Of a stretch of DNA of 15,078 nt, positions 1 through 6,822 are shown one piece after another. Below the pieces are notes generated by a model. That model was not told where the DNA came from. It made no database searches and saw nothing but the letters and a program-made list of their open reading frames with translations. How positions within the stretch are numbered: the stretch's first letter is position 1; each line of letters opens with the position of its first letter. The DNA comes from Fimbriimonadales bacterium (GTDB lineage Bacteria; Armatimonadota; Fimbriimonadia; Fimbriimonadales; ATM1): NCBI GenBank assembly GCA_025922995.1, contig JAICGT010000005.1, forward strand, positions 1 to 15,078. The letters are read 5' to 3'. Made by a program: the position numbers and the translations under genes.

Positions 1-513
1 ACTGCGGGCGCAGCGCTCGCTCGTATGAGGCTTGGCAGGGTCGACGACGTGACGACTTCGAATGTCGGTTTGATCGAGGGCGGCTCTGCCGTGAATGTTG
101 TGCCGGCTAATGTTATTTTGCGGGGCGAAGCTCGCAGTTTCGATGCCGTGAAGCTGCAAGCACAACTCGACAACATGGAGTCATCGGTGCGCGGCGCGTG
201 CGACGAATACGGCGCGACTTGCGAAATACAAATAGAGAGCGCGTATCGTGGCTATCACATTTCGGAAGATGCTCCGGTGACTAAGAATGCCATTGCCGCA
301 GCGCATGCAGCCGGATTCTCCGGAACGCTGCGAGATACCCTCGGCGGAAGCGACGCGAATGCCTTCAATGAAAAAGGCGTGCCCACGATCGTTTGCGGAA
401 CGGGCATGGAGAAAATTCATACGCACGATGAGTTCGTTTCGCAAAAGGATCTCGTGGATTTAACGCTACTCGCTATTAGCCTAGCTAAAACGGCTGCGGG
501 GGCACAGCCATGA
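1..513 (+). CDS. M20 family metallopeptidase (peptidase T-like), 3' part only
   Basis: C-terminal 170 residues of a zinc-dependent M20 peptidase. The frame is open from base 1, so the gene begins before the window; the ATG at 25 is internal. The segment GRVDDVTTSNVGLIEGG, followed by NVVPANV and GEARS, is the typical M20 dimerisation (lid) domain of PepT-like enzymes. GGSDANAFNEKGVPT and the late HTHDE supply the C-terminal catalytic half, with a metal-ligand histidine expected in IHTHDE. The N-terminal zinc ligands would lie upstream and cannot be checked. No export signal is visible in this part, so a cytoplasmic di/tripeptidase role is inferred from the family. The stop TGA overlaps the next gene's ATG (ATGA), suggesting translational coupling with the DUF192 lipoprotein. 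Confidence 0.9.
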   Translation, partial: TAGAALARMRLGRVDDVTTSNVGLIEGGSAVNVVPANVILRGEARSFDAVKLQAQLDNMESSVRGACDEYGATCEIQIESAYRGYHISEDAPVTKNAIAAAHAAGFSGTLRDTLGGSDANAFNEKGVPTIVCGTGMEKIHTHDEFVSQKDLVDLTLLAISLAKTAAGAQP

Positions 514-1013
514 AGTCATCGATTTTGGTCCTTGTAGCCGCAGCCTTGCTACTAGGCTGCGGGAAGGATGCGCCGGTTGAGCCGGTCGAGCCGGTTACAA
601 CACCTAAACCGGCGGCTGACCGCAATGTGCCGCTGAGTTCTTACGATCGAGCAAAAATTTCTGTGAATGGCATTAATATCGACGTTTACGTCGCCGATGA
701 GAGCGCGGAGCGTGCCGATGGCTTGATGTTCGTCAAGGTGGATGAATTGGGCGCCGACGAAGGAATGGTTTTTGTTTTTGCTGCGGAACAAGAACTGAGT
801 TTCTGGATGGAAAATACGCTAATCCCCCTCGACATCGCATTCCTCGACGCAAGCGGGAAGATACTCAATATTCTCCAAATGCGAGCGCTCGACCAAACCC
901 CTCAGTCGTCTGACGGCCCGGCCAAGTATGCCGTAGAGATGCACGAAGGGTGGTTTGAGAACAAACGCGTCAGGGCCGGCGACAAGTTTGATCTAAGCGG
1001 TCTTTCAGAGTGA
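510..1013 (+). CDS. DUF192 family lipoprotein
   Basis: 167-residue protein with a lipoprotein signal peptide: hydrophobic residues 4-15, then lipobox LLGC with the modified cysteine at 17. A proline/glutamate/valine-rich linker (about 21-35) follows, then a DUF192 domain (about 46-162). Diagnostic segments are FWMENTLIPLDIAFLD (98-113), the preceding GMVFVF strand, and YAVEMHEGWF (140-149) near the end. DUF192 proteins are small beta-rich, usually exported proteins whose biochemical function is not established. The residue after the lipid cysteine is glycine, not aspartate, which in proteobacteria would favour outer-membrane sorting; applying that here is inference. The start overlaps the M20 stop by ATGA. 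The 3' end overlaps the convergent sbcC gene by 9 nt, so no terminator separates the two. Confidence 0.92.
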   Translation: MKSSILVLVAAALLLGCGKDAPVEPVEPVTTPKPAADRNVPLSSYDRAKISVNGINIDVYVADESAERADGLMFVKVDELGADEGMVFVFAAEQELSFWMENTLIPLDIAFLDASGKILNILQMRALDQTPQSSDGPAKYAVEMHEGWFENKRVRAGDKFDLSGLSE

Positions 1014-3404
1014 GATAGCTGTGTCGTGACAGACTTCCTGCACCGTGCTTGCCATCGCCGCCGGGTCGTAGCTTATGCGCAAAACGCGGTCCGCGTGCTC
1101 CACTAGCCCGTCTACGTGGCTGACCAAAATAATTTGTGGAAACATTCCCCGAAGTCCGGTAAGAAGTTCGAGCACATTCGCACGGCGCTCCGCGTCGAGA
1201 GAGCCGAAGACTTCGTCCAACACCAACAGTGTCAAGGGCAAGCCGCTTTTTTCCTGAATGTATCGCGAAAGCGCGATCCGCAGCGATAGGGCGAGGATAT
1301 CCTCTTCGCCTCCGCTAATGACGTTTTTCGTATGATCCCCGTCGATCAGCGTTGCTCCAAAGGCGTCGTCTATCGAGATCCTTGTATACCGATTTGCCGT
1401 AATTTGGGCAAGCGCGTCTGCTGCGAAAGCTGCCAGCGTCGGCCGAATCTCCCGATTCAGCTTTGCGCGAAGCTCGTGCAACGCGTCGCCAACCTCTCGA
1501 TAGAGGTCTCGGTCGTGCCGATGGACTTCGATTTTTTCAGCGTTCTCGTGCCATCGCGCTAGCCTCTGTTCCGCGTCCTCGAGCACCGATCGAGCAGATT
1601 CTAAGGCTGACTTGCAATCTGCAACGATCTTCTGCACGTGCGGCAACGAACCTTGTGCCTGCTTGAAATCGTTAATTATTCTCTCCGCAGATTCGCGGTC
1701 CAGGCCGAGTTCGTCCATTCGCTTCCTGTCGGAGGTCTGTCTCTTTCGCTCCAGTTCGAACTGATCGGATTTTTCCTTATGCTGCCTGCTCGCGGCCTTC
1801 AATCTAGCTGGCGCGCCGGCTAACTCCTGCCATCGATCTCGCTTCGGCTCGAGAGCTTTCAGTGCGGCGCCGAGCTGGTCGAAAGCCGCTTGATCGAAGG
1901 CAGTGGGCGCAGCATCGATCTTTTTCTGCAGTTCACCCACGCCAAGTTTTAGGGACGCGATTTTCTCAGCTTGGCCGCGCTGCACGGCCGCGTGTTCCCT
2001 GACCGACAACAACTCTCGGGTAAGCCCGACGCACTCTGCCTCCTTATCCATAACGGCCCGTTTTGCTTTCTCGAGTTCTGGGGGTTCGGATTCAAGCGCT
2101 TTGAGCGCGGCTTCCACGGATCCGATCCGCGTTCGCAGCTTTTCGATCAGCGCGCCGAGAGTTGCGCTTCTGGGAGCATGGCCGTCCGGCAGCGGCTGTT
2201 CGCACGTCGGACAAATGCCCTTGGCTTCTGCTTCACGCACTAGCTCCATTTCGGCTTCTGCTTCGGCCAAGTTTTGTTGCAAGTGTCTCAGGGTCGTGGT
2301 TTGTTCCGAAACCTTTTGGTTCCACTCGTTTCGAATGGCGTCGAGGCTCGCCCGTGCGGCGCCAATTTGTTTTTCGATTGCAGCCGACTTTGCTTCTAGG
2401 TCTGATAAAACCTGATCAAGGTTAGACGTCAGCTTCGATTCGATATCCGCAATCTCTTTGGTCTTTGTATCCTTTTCGAGGATCCACCTTTCTTTGTCGC
2501 TAAGGGCACCTCGAAGATTCGACATCTCCTCGTGCTGCTTAGAAAGCTTTGCAAATTCGTCCACGGTGGGCTCGAGCAGATTTCTCTCGTCGAATTCAGC
2601 CTGCGCCGATTTCAGCGACGCCGCGACTTCCTTCAGGTCTTTCTCAAGCTGTCGGCCGAGATCGGCGCGTTCTCGAATACTGATCTCAAGGAGTTTCCAC
2701 TCCTCCGCCGCCTTGCACTTCGGCTCGAGCTGTCCGAGCCGAGCGTGTAATTCACCCAACTGCTTTTCGGCGTTCTTGAGTGCCTCGGTCGCCGAGTCGC
2801 AAGCGCACCGTTTAGTCTTAATGCTTTCGAGAAGAGCGTCCTTGCTTTCCATGATGGATTGCATTTGGTCGAGCGCCACCGCCGAGGCTTTTGATTTCTC
2901 TCTGGCCACTTTTGATGCGACTGCCAGGACTTCGATGCCTAACATCTGCGACACCTGCTGCTGCTGCTTGTCTTTTGCGCTGAAGTTGAGAAACTCGATC
3001 TGCTTTTGTTCTGTAAAATAGCTGTTGCTAAATTGTTCCGCAGTCAAACCAAGCAGCTTCACGACGTGGCTTTTTACGCCGTTTAGCCCAAACGCGATCC
3101 GCTGATCCTCGCCGTCGCCTAGCTTCGACAGCGATGCCTTCGACTTCGACCGTTCGCAACGATAGACGTCGTTTCCCAACGTGAACTCAATCGCAACGCT
3201 CATGTCGCCGCCATGGTACATATTCGGAAGATCGTCTAACTTTCCGCGACAGGGAATCCCGTAAAGCGCATACTTGACTGCCTCCAAAACCGTCGTTTTA
3301 CCAGCCCCGTTGGGACCCACGATCGCAGTGATGCCTTCGTCGAGAACAATGTCGGTCTCCACAAACTGCCTGAAACTGCGCAGTTCAATCTTCTTGAGGA
3401 TCAC
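1005..3404 (-). CDS. sbcC: SbcC/Rad50-type SMC-like ATPase
   Basis: ATPase subunit of the SbcCD (Mre11-Rad50) nuclease, which processes DNA ends and hairpins. In the 799 aa: an N-terminal ATPase half with Walker A GPNGAGKTT (30-38); a long Glu/Lys/Ala-rich coiled coil (about 170-395); a CPTC zinc hook (C398, C401); a return coiled coil (about 412-650); and a C-terminal half with signature ISGGE (696-700), Walker B LLVLDE (726-731), D-loop GSLD and H-loop histidine 763. The hook sits almost exactly at mid-protein, as expected for an antiparallel coiled coil, and dimerises two SbcC molecules through zinc. The protein is shorter than E. coli SbcC (about 1050 aa), so the arms are shorter. The start is GTG. 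The first 20 nt overlap the end of sbcD, arguing for coupled translation of a stoichiometric complex. Confidence 0.96.
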   Translation of the reverse strand: MILKKIELRSFRQFVETDIVLDEGITAIVGPNGAGKTTVLEAVKYALYGIPCRGKLDDLPNMYHGGDMSVAIEFTLGNDVYRCERSKSKASLSKLGDGEDQRIAFGLNGVKSHVVKLLGLTAEQFSNSYFTEQKQIEFLNFSAKDKQQQQVSQMLGIEVLAVASKVAREKSKASAVALDQMQSIMESKDALLESIKTKRCACDSATEALKNAEKQLGELHARLGQLEPKCKAAEEWKLLEISIRERADLGRQLEKDLKEVAASLKSAQAEFDERNLLEPTVDEFAKLSKQHEEMSNLRGALSDKERWILEKDTKTKEIADIESKLTSNLDQVLSDLEAKSAAIEKQIGAARASLDAIRNEWNQKVSEQTTTLRHLQQNLAEAEAEMELVREAEAKGICPTCEQPLPDGHAPRSATLGALIEKLRTRIGSVEAALKALESEPPELEKAKRAVMDKEAECVGLTRELLSVREHAAVQRGQAEKIASLKLGVGELQKKIDAAPTAFDQAAFDQLGAALKALEPKRDRWQELAGAPARLKAASRQHKEKSDQFELERKRQTSDRKRMDELGLDRESAERIINDFKQAQGSLPHVQKIVADCKSALESARSVLEDAEQRLARWHENAEKIEVHRHDRDLYREVGDALHELRAKLNREIRPTLAAFAADALAQITANRYTRISIDDAFGATLIDGDHTKNVISGGEEDILALSLRIALSRYIQEKSGLPLTLLVLDEVFGSLDAERRANVLELLTGLRGMFPQIILVSHVDGLVEHADRVLRISYDPAAMASTVQEVCHDTAISL

Positions 3405-4527
3405 CCGCAGCCTCCCTCATCGTTCTGTGCCCCGTTTCAACGAACTCTTTGCGATCGACGCCAAGCGCAAGCTGCCTCTCTTCGGCGAATGCGGTCCAGT
3501 CCTCGTGCAAAGTGGCGCCGCGTTCGGAGGTCGTCTCGTCTCTGCCGCCGGCTTTTGGTGGCAAAAACACCTTTAGATCGTAAATGAGCGCACGCGAATT
3601 AAGTTCGTTCCGAACTTCGGCAGGTATTTCAGAGCGAGCGATCACGTCGCAGTTAAAAACCACCTGCTTCACCATCGGCAACGTCGACGCATCCCAATGA
3701 GCGTTGCGTATGAGTTGGTCGCCGATTTCGCTGCCGGAGAGCCCCGCCGCATCTACTGCGTCCATCGTGAAAACCGATCGAACCGGCTCTACTTGCCGAA
3801 TGATCGGCTCGGCGGCGGCGGAATCGAACAGCAACCACCCTTTCGACTCGACCTCGTCCCAGAAGTTCGTGCTCGTGTATTCAGTCGAACCGCAATACCA
3901 TACGTTGTCGACGACGTTTCTGCGAATATGAAAATCACCCAGCGCAATATAGTTCCAGCGCTCGCGGTTCATTCGCGAATATGAAAGCGTCGCACCGGCT
4001 ATACCGAGTGATTGCTCGATGCCGTGGGCGATAAGCACACAAACGTTCTTTCGGTTCTCAGGCTCGATCTCGAACGGCACCGTCTCGCCACCCCACGGGA
4101 GAGTCAATGCCTCGAACCCAAAGTCGGGAAGCGTCAAACGGCGCGCGTTGGATTCGACGACGTAAACCCCCGGAATCGAGTAATCGCTCTGCTCGTGCTC
4201 GCCGAAAATAGTGAGAATGTTGCCGATGCCGACGGACTTCGGAGAGTCGTGGTTCCCGGCAATGATGATGAGCGGCTTGCCTTCGCGCTGCCTCTGGAAC
4301 TTGACGAGTCTCTTGTACGCCGCGATGATGGCGATGTTCGGAGGGCGGATCGAGTCGAAGAAGTCGCCTGCGTGAATAACGATATCGGCCTCGGATGCGA
4401 CGATGTCGTCCAGCACTTTTTGAAAGGTCTCGACGACATCGACCATCCGCTGATTAAGCCCGCGCGCGTCGGTGCGCGCATAGCGGGAATATCCGAGGTG
4501 TGTGTCGCTAAAGTGTGCGATCTTCAC
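3385..4527 (-). CDS. sbcD: SbcD/Mre11 exonuclease
   Basis: Metallophosphoesterase nuclease subunit of SbcCD, cytoplasmic, 380 aa. The phosphoesterase motifs appear in order: FSDTH (D8, H10), HAGDFFDS (D55), AGNHDSP (N92, H93, D94), IAHG (H168) and LGDFH (197-200 region). The last motif is usually G-H-x-H in Mre11/SbcD; here an aspartate (D198) replaces the first histidine. A less conserved capping and SbcC-binding region follows (about 230-380), ending in a charged tail. The start codon is GTG, giving MKIAHFSDTH, the normal N-terminus of the family. The gene lies 16 nt after dedA and overlaps sbcC by 20 nt. A TAGAAT hexamer falls in the short gap before the GTG and might provide an extra promoter. 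Confidence 0.95.
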   Translation of the reverse strand: MKIAHFSDTHLGYSRYARTDARGLNQRMVDVVETFQKVLDDIVASEADIVIHAGDFFDSIRPPNIAIIAAYKRLVKFQRQREGKPLIIIAGNHDSPKSVGIGNILTIFGEHEQSDYSIPGVYVVESNARRLTLPDFGFEALTLPWGGETVPFEIEPENRKNVCVLIAHGIEQSLGIAGATLSYSRMNRERWNYIALGDFHIRRNVVDNVWYCGSTEYTSTNFWDEVESKGWLLFDSAAAEPIIRQVEPVRSVFTMDAVDAAGLSGSEIGDQLIRNAHWDASTLPMVKQVVFNCDVIARSEIPAEVRNELNSRALIYDLKVFLPPKAGGRDETTSERGATLHEDWTAFAEERQLALGVDRKEFVETGHRTMREAAGDPQED

Positions 4528-4528
4528 G

Positions 4529-4543
4529 CAGACGACATTCTAC
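4529..4543 (-). promoter_or_regulatory. Possible -10 element before sbcD
   Basis: On the minus strand the 16-nt gap between the dedA stop and the sbcD GTG contains TAGAAT, about 9 nt before the start codon. A sigma70-type -10 at this distance would start transcription at or next to the GTG, giving a leaderless or nearly leaderless sbcD mRNA. No convincing -35 was seen in the end of dedA, so this is only a candidate. Confidence 0.25.
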
Positions 4544-5191
4544 CTATTCGGCTTCGGTACTTGCCCTCTTCGCCTTGCGCCGATGTCGCCAAATTTCCAG
4601 AGCTGCCGGCACAACCGTAGCCGCAACAATGACCAATATGGCGACGGTGAAGTTGTCTCGAACCCAGGGAATCTGACCGAAAAAATAGCCCGCGAACAAG
4701 CAAATGCCGACCCAAAGGTTCGACCCTAAGACACTGTAAAAGATGAACTTTCGGTACTCCATCGCGCCGAGCCCAGCTACAAACGGCGCGAAGGTGCGAA
4801 TGATGGGGACGAAGCGCGCGAAGATGACCGTATTCGCGCCGTATTTCTCATAAAACTCATGCGTTTTATCGAGGTTCTCGCGCTTGAATATCTTTGATTT
4901 CGGGTTCTGAAAAAGACGTCTGCCGAAGTACTTGCCGATCACGTAGTTGGTCGAGTCTCCGATGATGGCTGCGCTCGTCAATACGACGAAAAGAACTCCG
5001 ACATTTAGGCCGACATTTTGCTGCGAGATGACGCCCGCTCCGAAAAGCAGGCTATCACCCGGGAGGAACGGAAAGATCACGAGGCCGGTCTCGGCAAAGA
5101 TGATCCCGAAAAGGATGAGATACGTCCACGAGTCGTAAGTCGTCACCAGCTCACGGAGGTGCTGGTCGAGGTGCAGAAAAAAGTCGATCAT
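4544..5191 (-). CDS. DedA family (SNARE-associated/VTT domain) membrane protein
   Basis: Integral inner-membrane protein of 215 aa, the usual DedA length. Family hallmarks are ETGLVIFPFLPGDSLLF (34-50), which carries the re-entrant-loop Glu and the PGDS motif; GDSTNYVIGKYFGRR (78-92); and FARFVPIIRTFAPFVAGLGAM (about 124-144), which carries the conserved arginines. Hydrophobic segments fall at about 22-50, 62-85, 120-142, 150-172 and 181-200, and the tail is basic and cytoplasmic (WRHRRKAKR). DedA proteins act in lipid-carrier or phospholipid translocation (for example recycling of undecaprenyl phosphate) and in envelope homeostasis. Which substrate this one moves cannot be told from sequence. 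It sits 50 nt after the small membrane protein and 16 nt before sbcD, so it is probably part of the same transcript. Confidence 0.93.
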   Translation of the reverse strand: MIDFFLHLDQHLRELVTTYDSWTYLILFGIIFAETGLVIFPFLPGDSLLFGAGVISQQNVGLNVGVLFVVLTSAAIIGDSTNYVIGKYFGRRLFQNPKSKIFKRENLDKTHEFYEKYGANTVIFARFVPIIRTFAPFVAGLGAMEYRKFIFYSVLGSNLWVGICLFAGYFFGQIPWVRDNFTVAILVIVAATVVPAALEIWRHRRKAKRASTEAE

Positions 5192-5241
5192 CGCCGGGCA
5201 GGTGTCGAAGTATTACCGTCGGTCAGGCGGAAAAGTTGCAG

Positions 5242-5697
5242 CTAATCGCGCATCGGCGCCTTCGTCACCTGATAGAATTCGAAGTCCTTTTGCACCAAGA
5301 TCTCCTGCTGAGACCCCTGCATGAAATCTACCATGCCAGTGGTTAAGATGACGGTGTTCGGAGGAGCGTCCTTAGCAGGTTTTTTGTATTTCATTTCCTT
5401 CTTAACGGTTTGCAGCGTATCCGCATCGACATAACTTTGGAGGTCGTCCAATGAAGCAGGGTAATCGCCCTTCTCGGTAACGAATTTTTCCATAGCCTCG
5501 GCAATAGTCGGCAGCGCGCTTGCAAGCGTTTGCGTGCGTTGAAGCCCCGACGTGAACTGCTTGCCCTCGGGGCTCCCCAGGAATCTCATCGTGAACACAA
5601 TCACAATGACTCCGAGAATCGCCACGATCCCAATGCAGCCTAAGGATATCCAAATCCACGGACTCTTCTTCTTGACAGGATACGGTTCTTGCGTCAT
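5242..5697 (-). CDS. Small single-pass membrane protein, pseudopilin-like layout, unknown function
   Basis: The frame stays open further upstream, but that part lies inside the M42 gene in another frame. The real start is taken as the ATG at 5697, which forms an ATGA overlap with the M42 stop, giving 151 aa. The protein has a short polar, basic N-terminus (MTQEPYPVKKKS), one transmembrane helix (about 13-38), an amphipathic helix (about 48-75) and a soluble C-terminus. KGDYPASLDDLQSYV (76-90) resembles the segment after the long helix in type II secretion and type IV pseudopilins, where a G-x-YP-x-SL-x-x-L pattern is common. There is no clear prepilin peptidase site, so membership is not claimed. 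It may be a membrane-anchored protein with a pilin-like fold. Translational coupling to the peptidase is likely. The stop is TAG. Confidence 0.8.
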   Translation of the reverse strand: MTQEPYPVKKKSPWIWISLGCIGIVAILGVIVIVFTMRFLGSPEGKQFTSGLQRTQTLASALPTIAEAMEKFVTEKGDYPASLDDLQSYVDADTLQTVKKEMKYKKPAKDAPPNTVILTTGMVDFMQGSQQEILVQKDFEFYQVTKAPMRD

Positions 5698-6770
5698 TTC
5701 TTTACCCTCGGCGTAAAGTCGGTCTTGGCCGTTACCAGCCGACACATCGCCGCCATAAGTTTGGCGCATTGTTCGACATCTTTGAGCGAAAGCACCTCCA
5801 CCGGCGTGTGCATGTACCGAATGGCAACCCCCAGCAGCCCGGTCGCCATACCGGCGCCGGCTACCTGCATCGCTCCGGCGTCTGTTCCGGTCACGCCTCC
5901 GTCGACTTCGACCTGGATAGGAATCTTCTCCGCCTTGGCAGCCTGCTTTGCGATCTCGAACATCGCCGGGTTGACGTTGGGCCCGGTATTCACGACCGGC
6001 CCCTCGCCCATCCGGATGTCGCCGTGCTTCTTCTTGTCCACCGACGGGTAGTCGATCGCATGCGTAACGTCGACGGCAATTCCCGCTTCGCAACCAAGTG
6101 CCTGTGCTGCCGTGCGCGCGCCGCGCAGCCCTACTTCTTCTTGGGTGGTACCGACTGCGATGACTCCGACGCCCTTGTCCGGCCGCTTAGCGGAAAGATG
6201 GCGCAGCGCCTCGGCAACGACAAACGCGCCCATCTTGTTGTCGAATCCTCTTGCCGTCGCCATCCCGTTCGCCAGCGGCTGAAATTCGTATTGGTAGGTG
6301 ACGACGTCGCCGATCTCGATGAGAGCGAAGGCTTCCTTCTTACTCTTGGCTCCGATATCGATCCAGAGTTCGTTAAGCTCCGGCTTCTGCTTGCGCTCGT
6401 CCTGGGTTAGCAAGTGAATCGCCTTGCGCCCGATAACGCCAGGTATTCGCTTCTTACCTGAATGGATCCATACCCTCTGACCCAACGGTATCGCGCTGTC
6501 GTGTCCGCCTATCGACATGAAATACACGAGCCCTTCGTCGCTGACATAGTGAACGATGAAGCCGATTTCGTCGATATGTCCCGCCAACATGATCTGCCGC
6601 GGAGCATCAGGGTTGATTCGAGCCCAGACGTTTCCCATCACGTCCGTCGTCACCGTGTCGGCAAACGGCTTGGTGTAGTTGCGAAACACTTCCGCCGCCT
6701 GCTGCTCCGCGCCTGAGGGCGACGGCGTGTTCAGAAGCTCGCTAAAAAATGCCAGCGATTCCTTGCGCAT
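5694..6770 (-). CDS. M42 family metallopeptidase (glutamyl/tetrahedral aminopeptidase-like)
   Basis: Cytoplasmic di-metal aminopeptidase of 358 aa, the normal family length. All expected active-site elements are visible: AGHIDEIGF with ligand H65 and catalytic-region D67; ARGFDNKMGAF with bridging D177; TTQEEVGLRGA with catalytic base E211 and ligand E212; AVDVTHA with ligand D234; and the late YMHTPVEV with ligand H321. M42 enzymes usually form large dodecameric tetrahedra that trim peptides released by the proteasome or other proteases. The family also includes proteins annotated as endoglucanase M or FrvX. There is no signal peptide. It is the first gene of the probable M42 / membrane protein / DedA / SbcD / SbcC run and overlaps the second gene by ATGA. 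No good Shine-Dalgarno site precedes the ATG. Confidence 0.95.
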   Translation of the reverse strand: MRKESLAFFSELLNTPSPSGAEQQAAEVFRNYTKPFADTVTTDVMGNVWARINPDAPRQIMLAGHIDEIGFIVHYVSDEGLVYFMSIGGHDSAIPLGQRVWIHSGKKRIPGVIGRKAIHLLTQDERKQKPELNELWIDIGAKSKKEAFALIEIGDVVTYQYEFQPLANGMATARGFDNKMGAFVVAEALRHLSAKRPDKGVGVIAVGTTQEEVGLRGARTAAQALGCEAGIAVDVTHAIDYPSVDKKKHGDIRMGEGPVVNTGPNVNPAMFEIAKQAAKAEKIPIQVEVDGGVTGTDAGAMQVAGAGMATGLLGVAIRYMHTPVEVLSLKDVEQCAKLMAAMCRLVTAKTDFTPRVKK

Positions 6771-6822
6771 ATGCCGTTAGTTTGGCACGCCGCGACCGTC
6801 TTCTTCTGAATTCGTCCTGTAA

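Noticed and set aside
575..600. Repeated GAGCCGGT units in the DUF192 gene
   Set aside because: They only encode the short Val-Glu-Pro linker repeat after the lipobox and are too few to be a functional DNA repeat.
1903..3021. Plus-strand open frames opposite sbcC
   Set aside because: Serine/arginine-rich mirror frames of the coiled-coil region, with no start signals or family resemblance. sbcC is certain on the other strand.
5698..6093. Upstream extension of the small membrane protein to a 283-residue frame
   Set aside because: The extra part reads through the M42 peptidase gene in another frame, giving an Arg/Gly-rich translation. The ATGA overlap at 5694-5697 gives a natural start.
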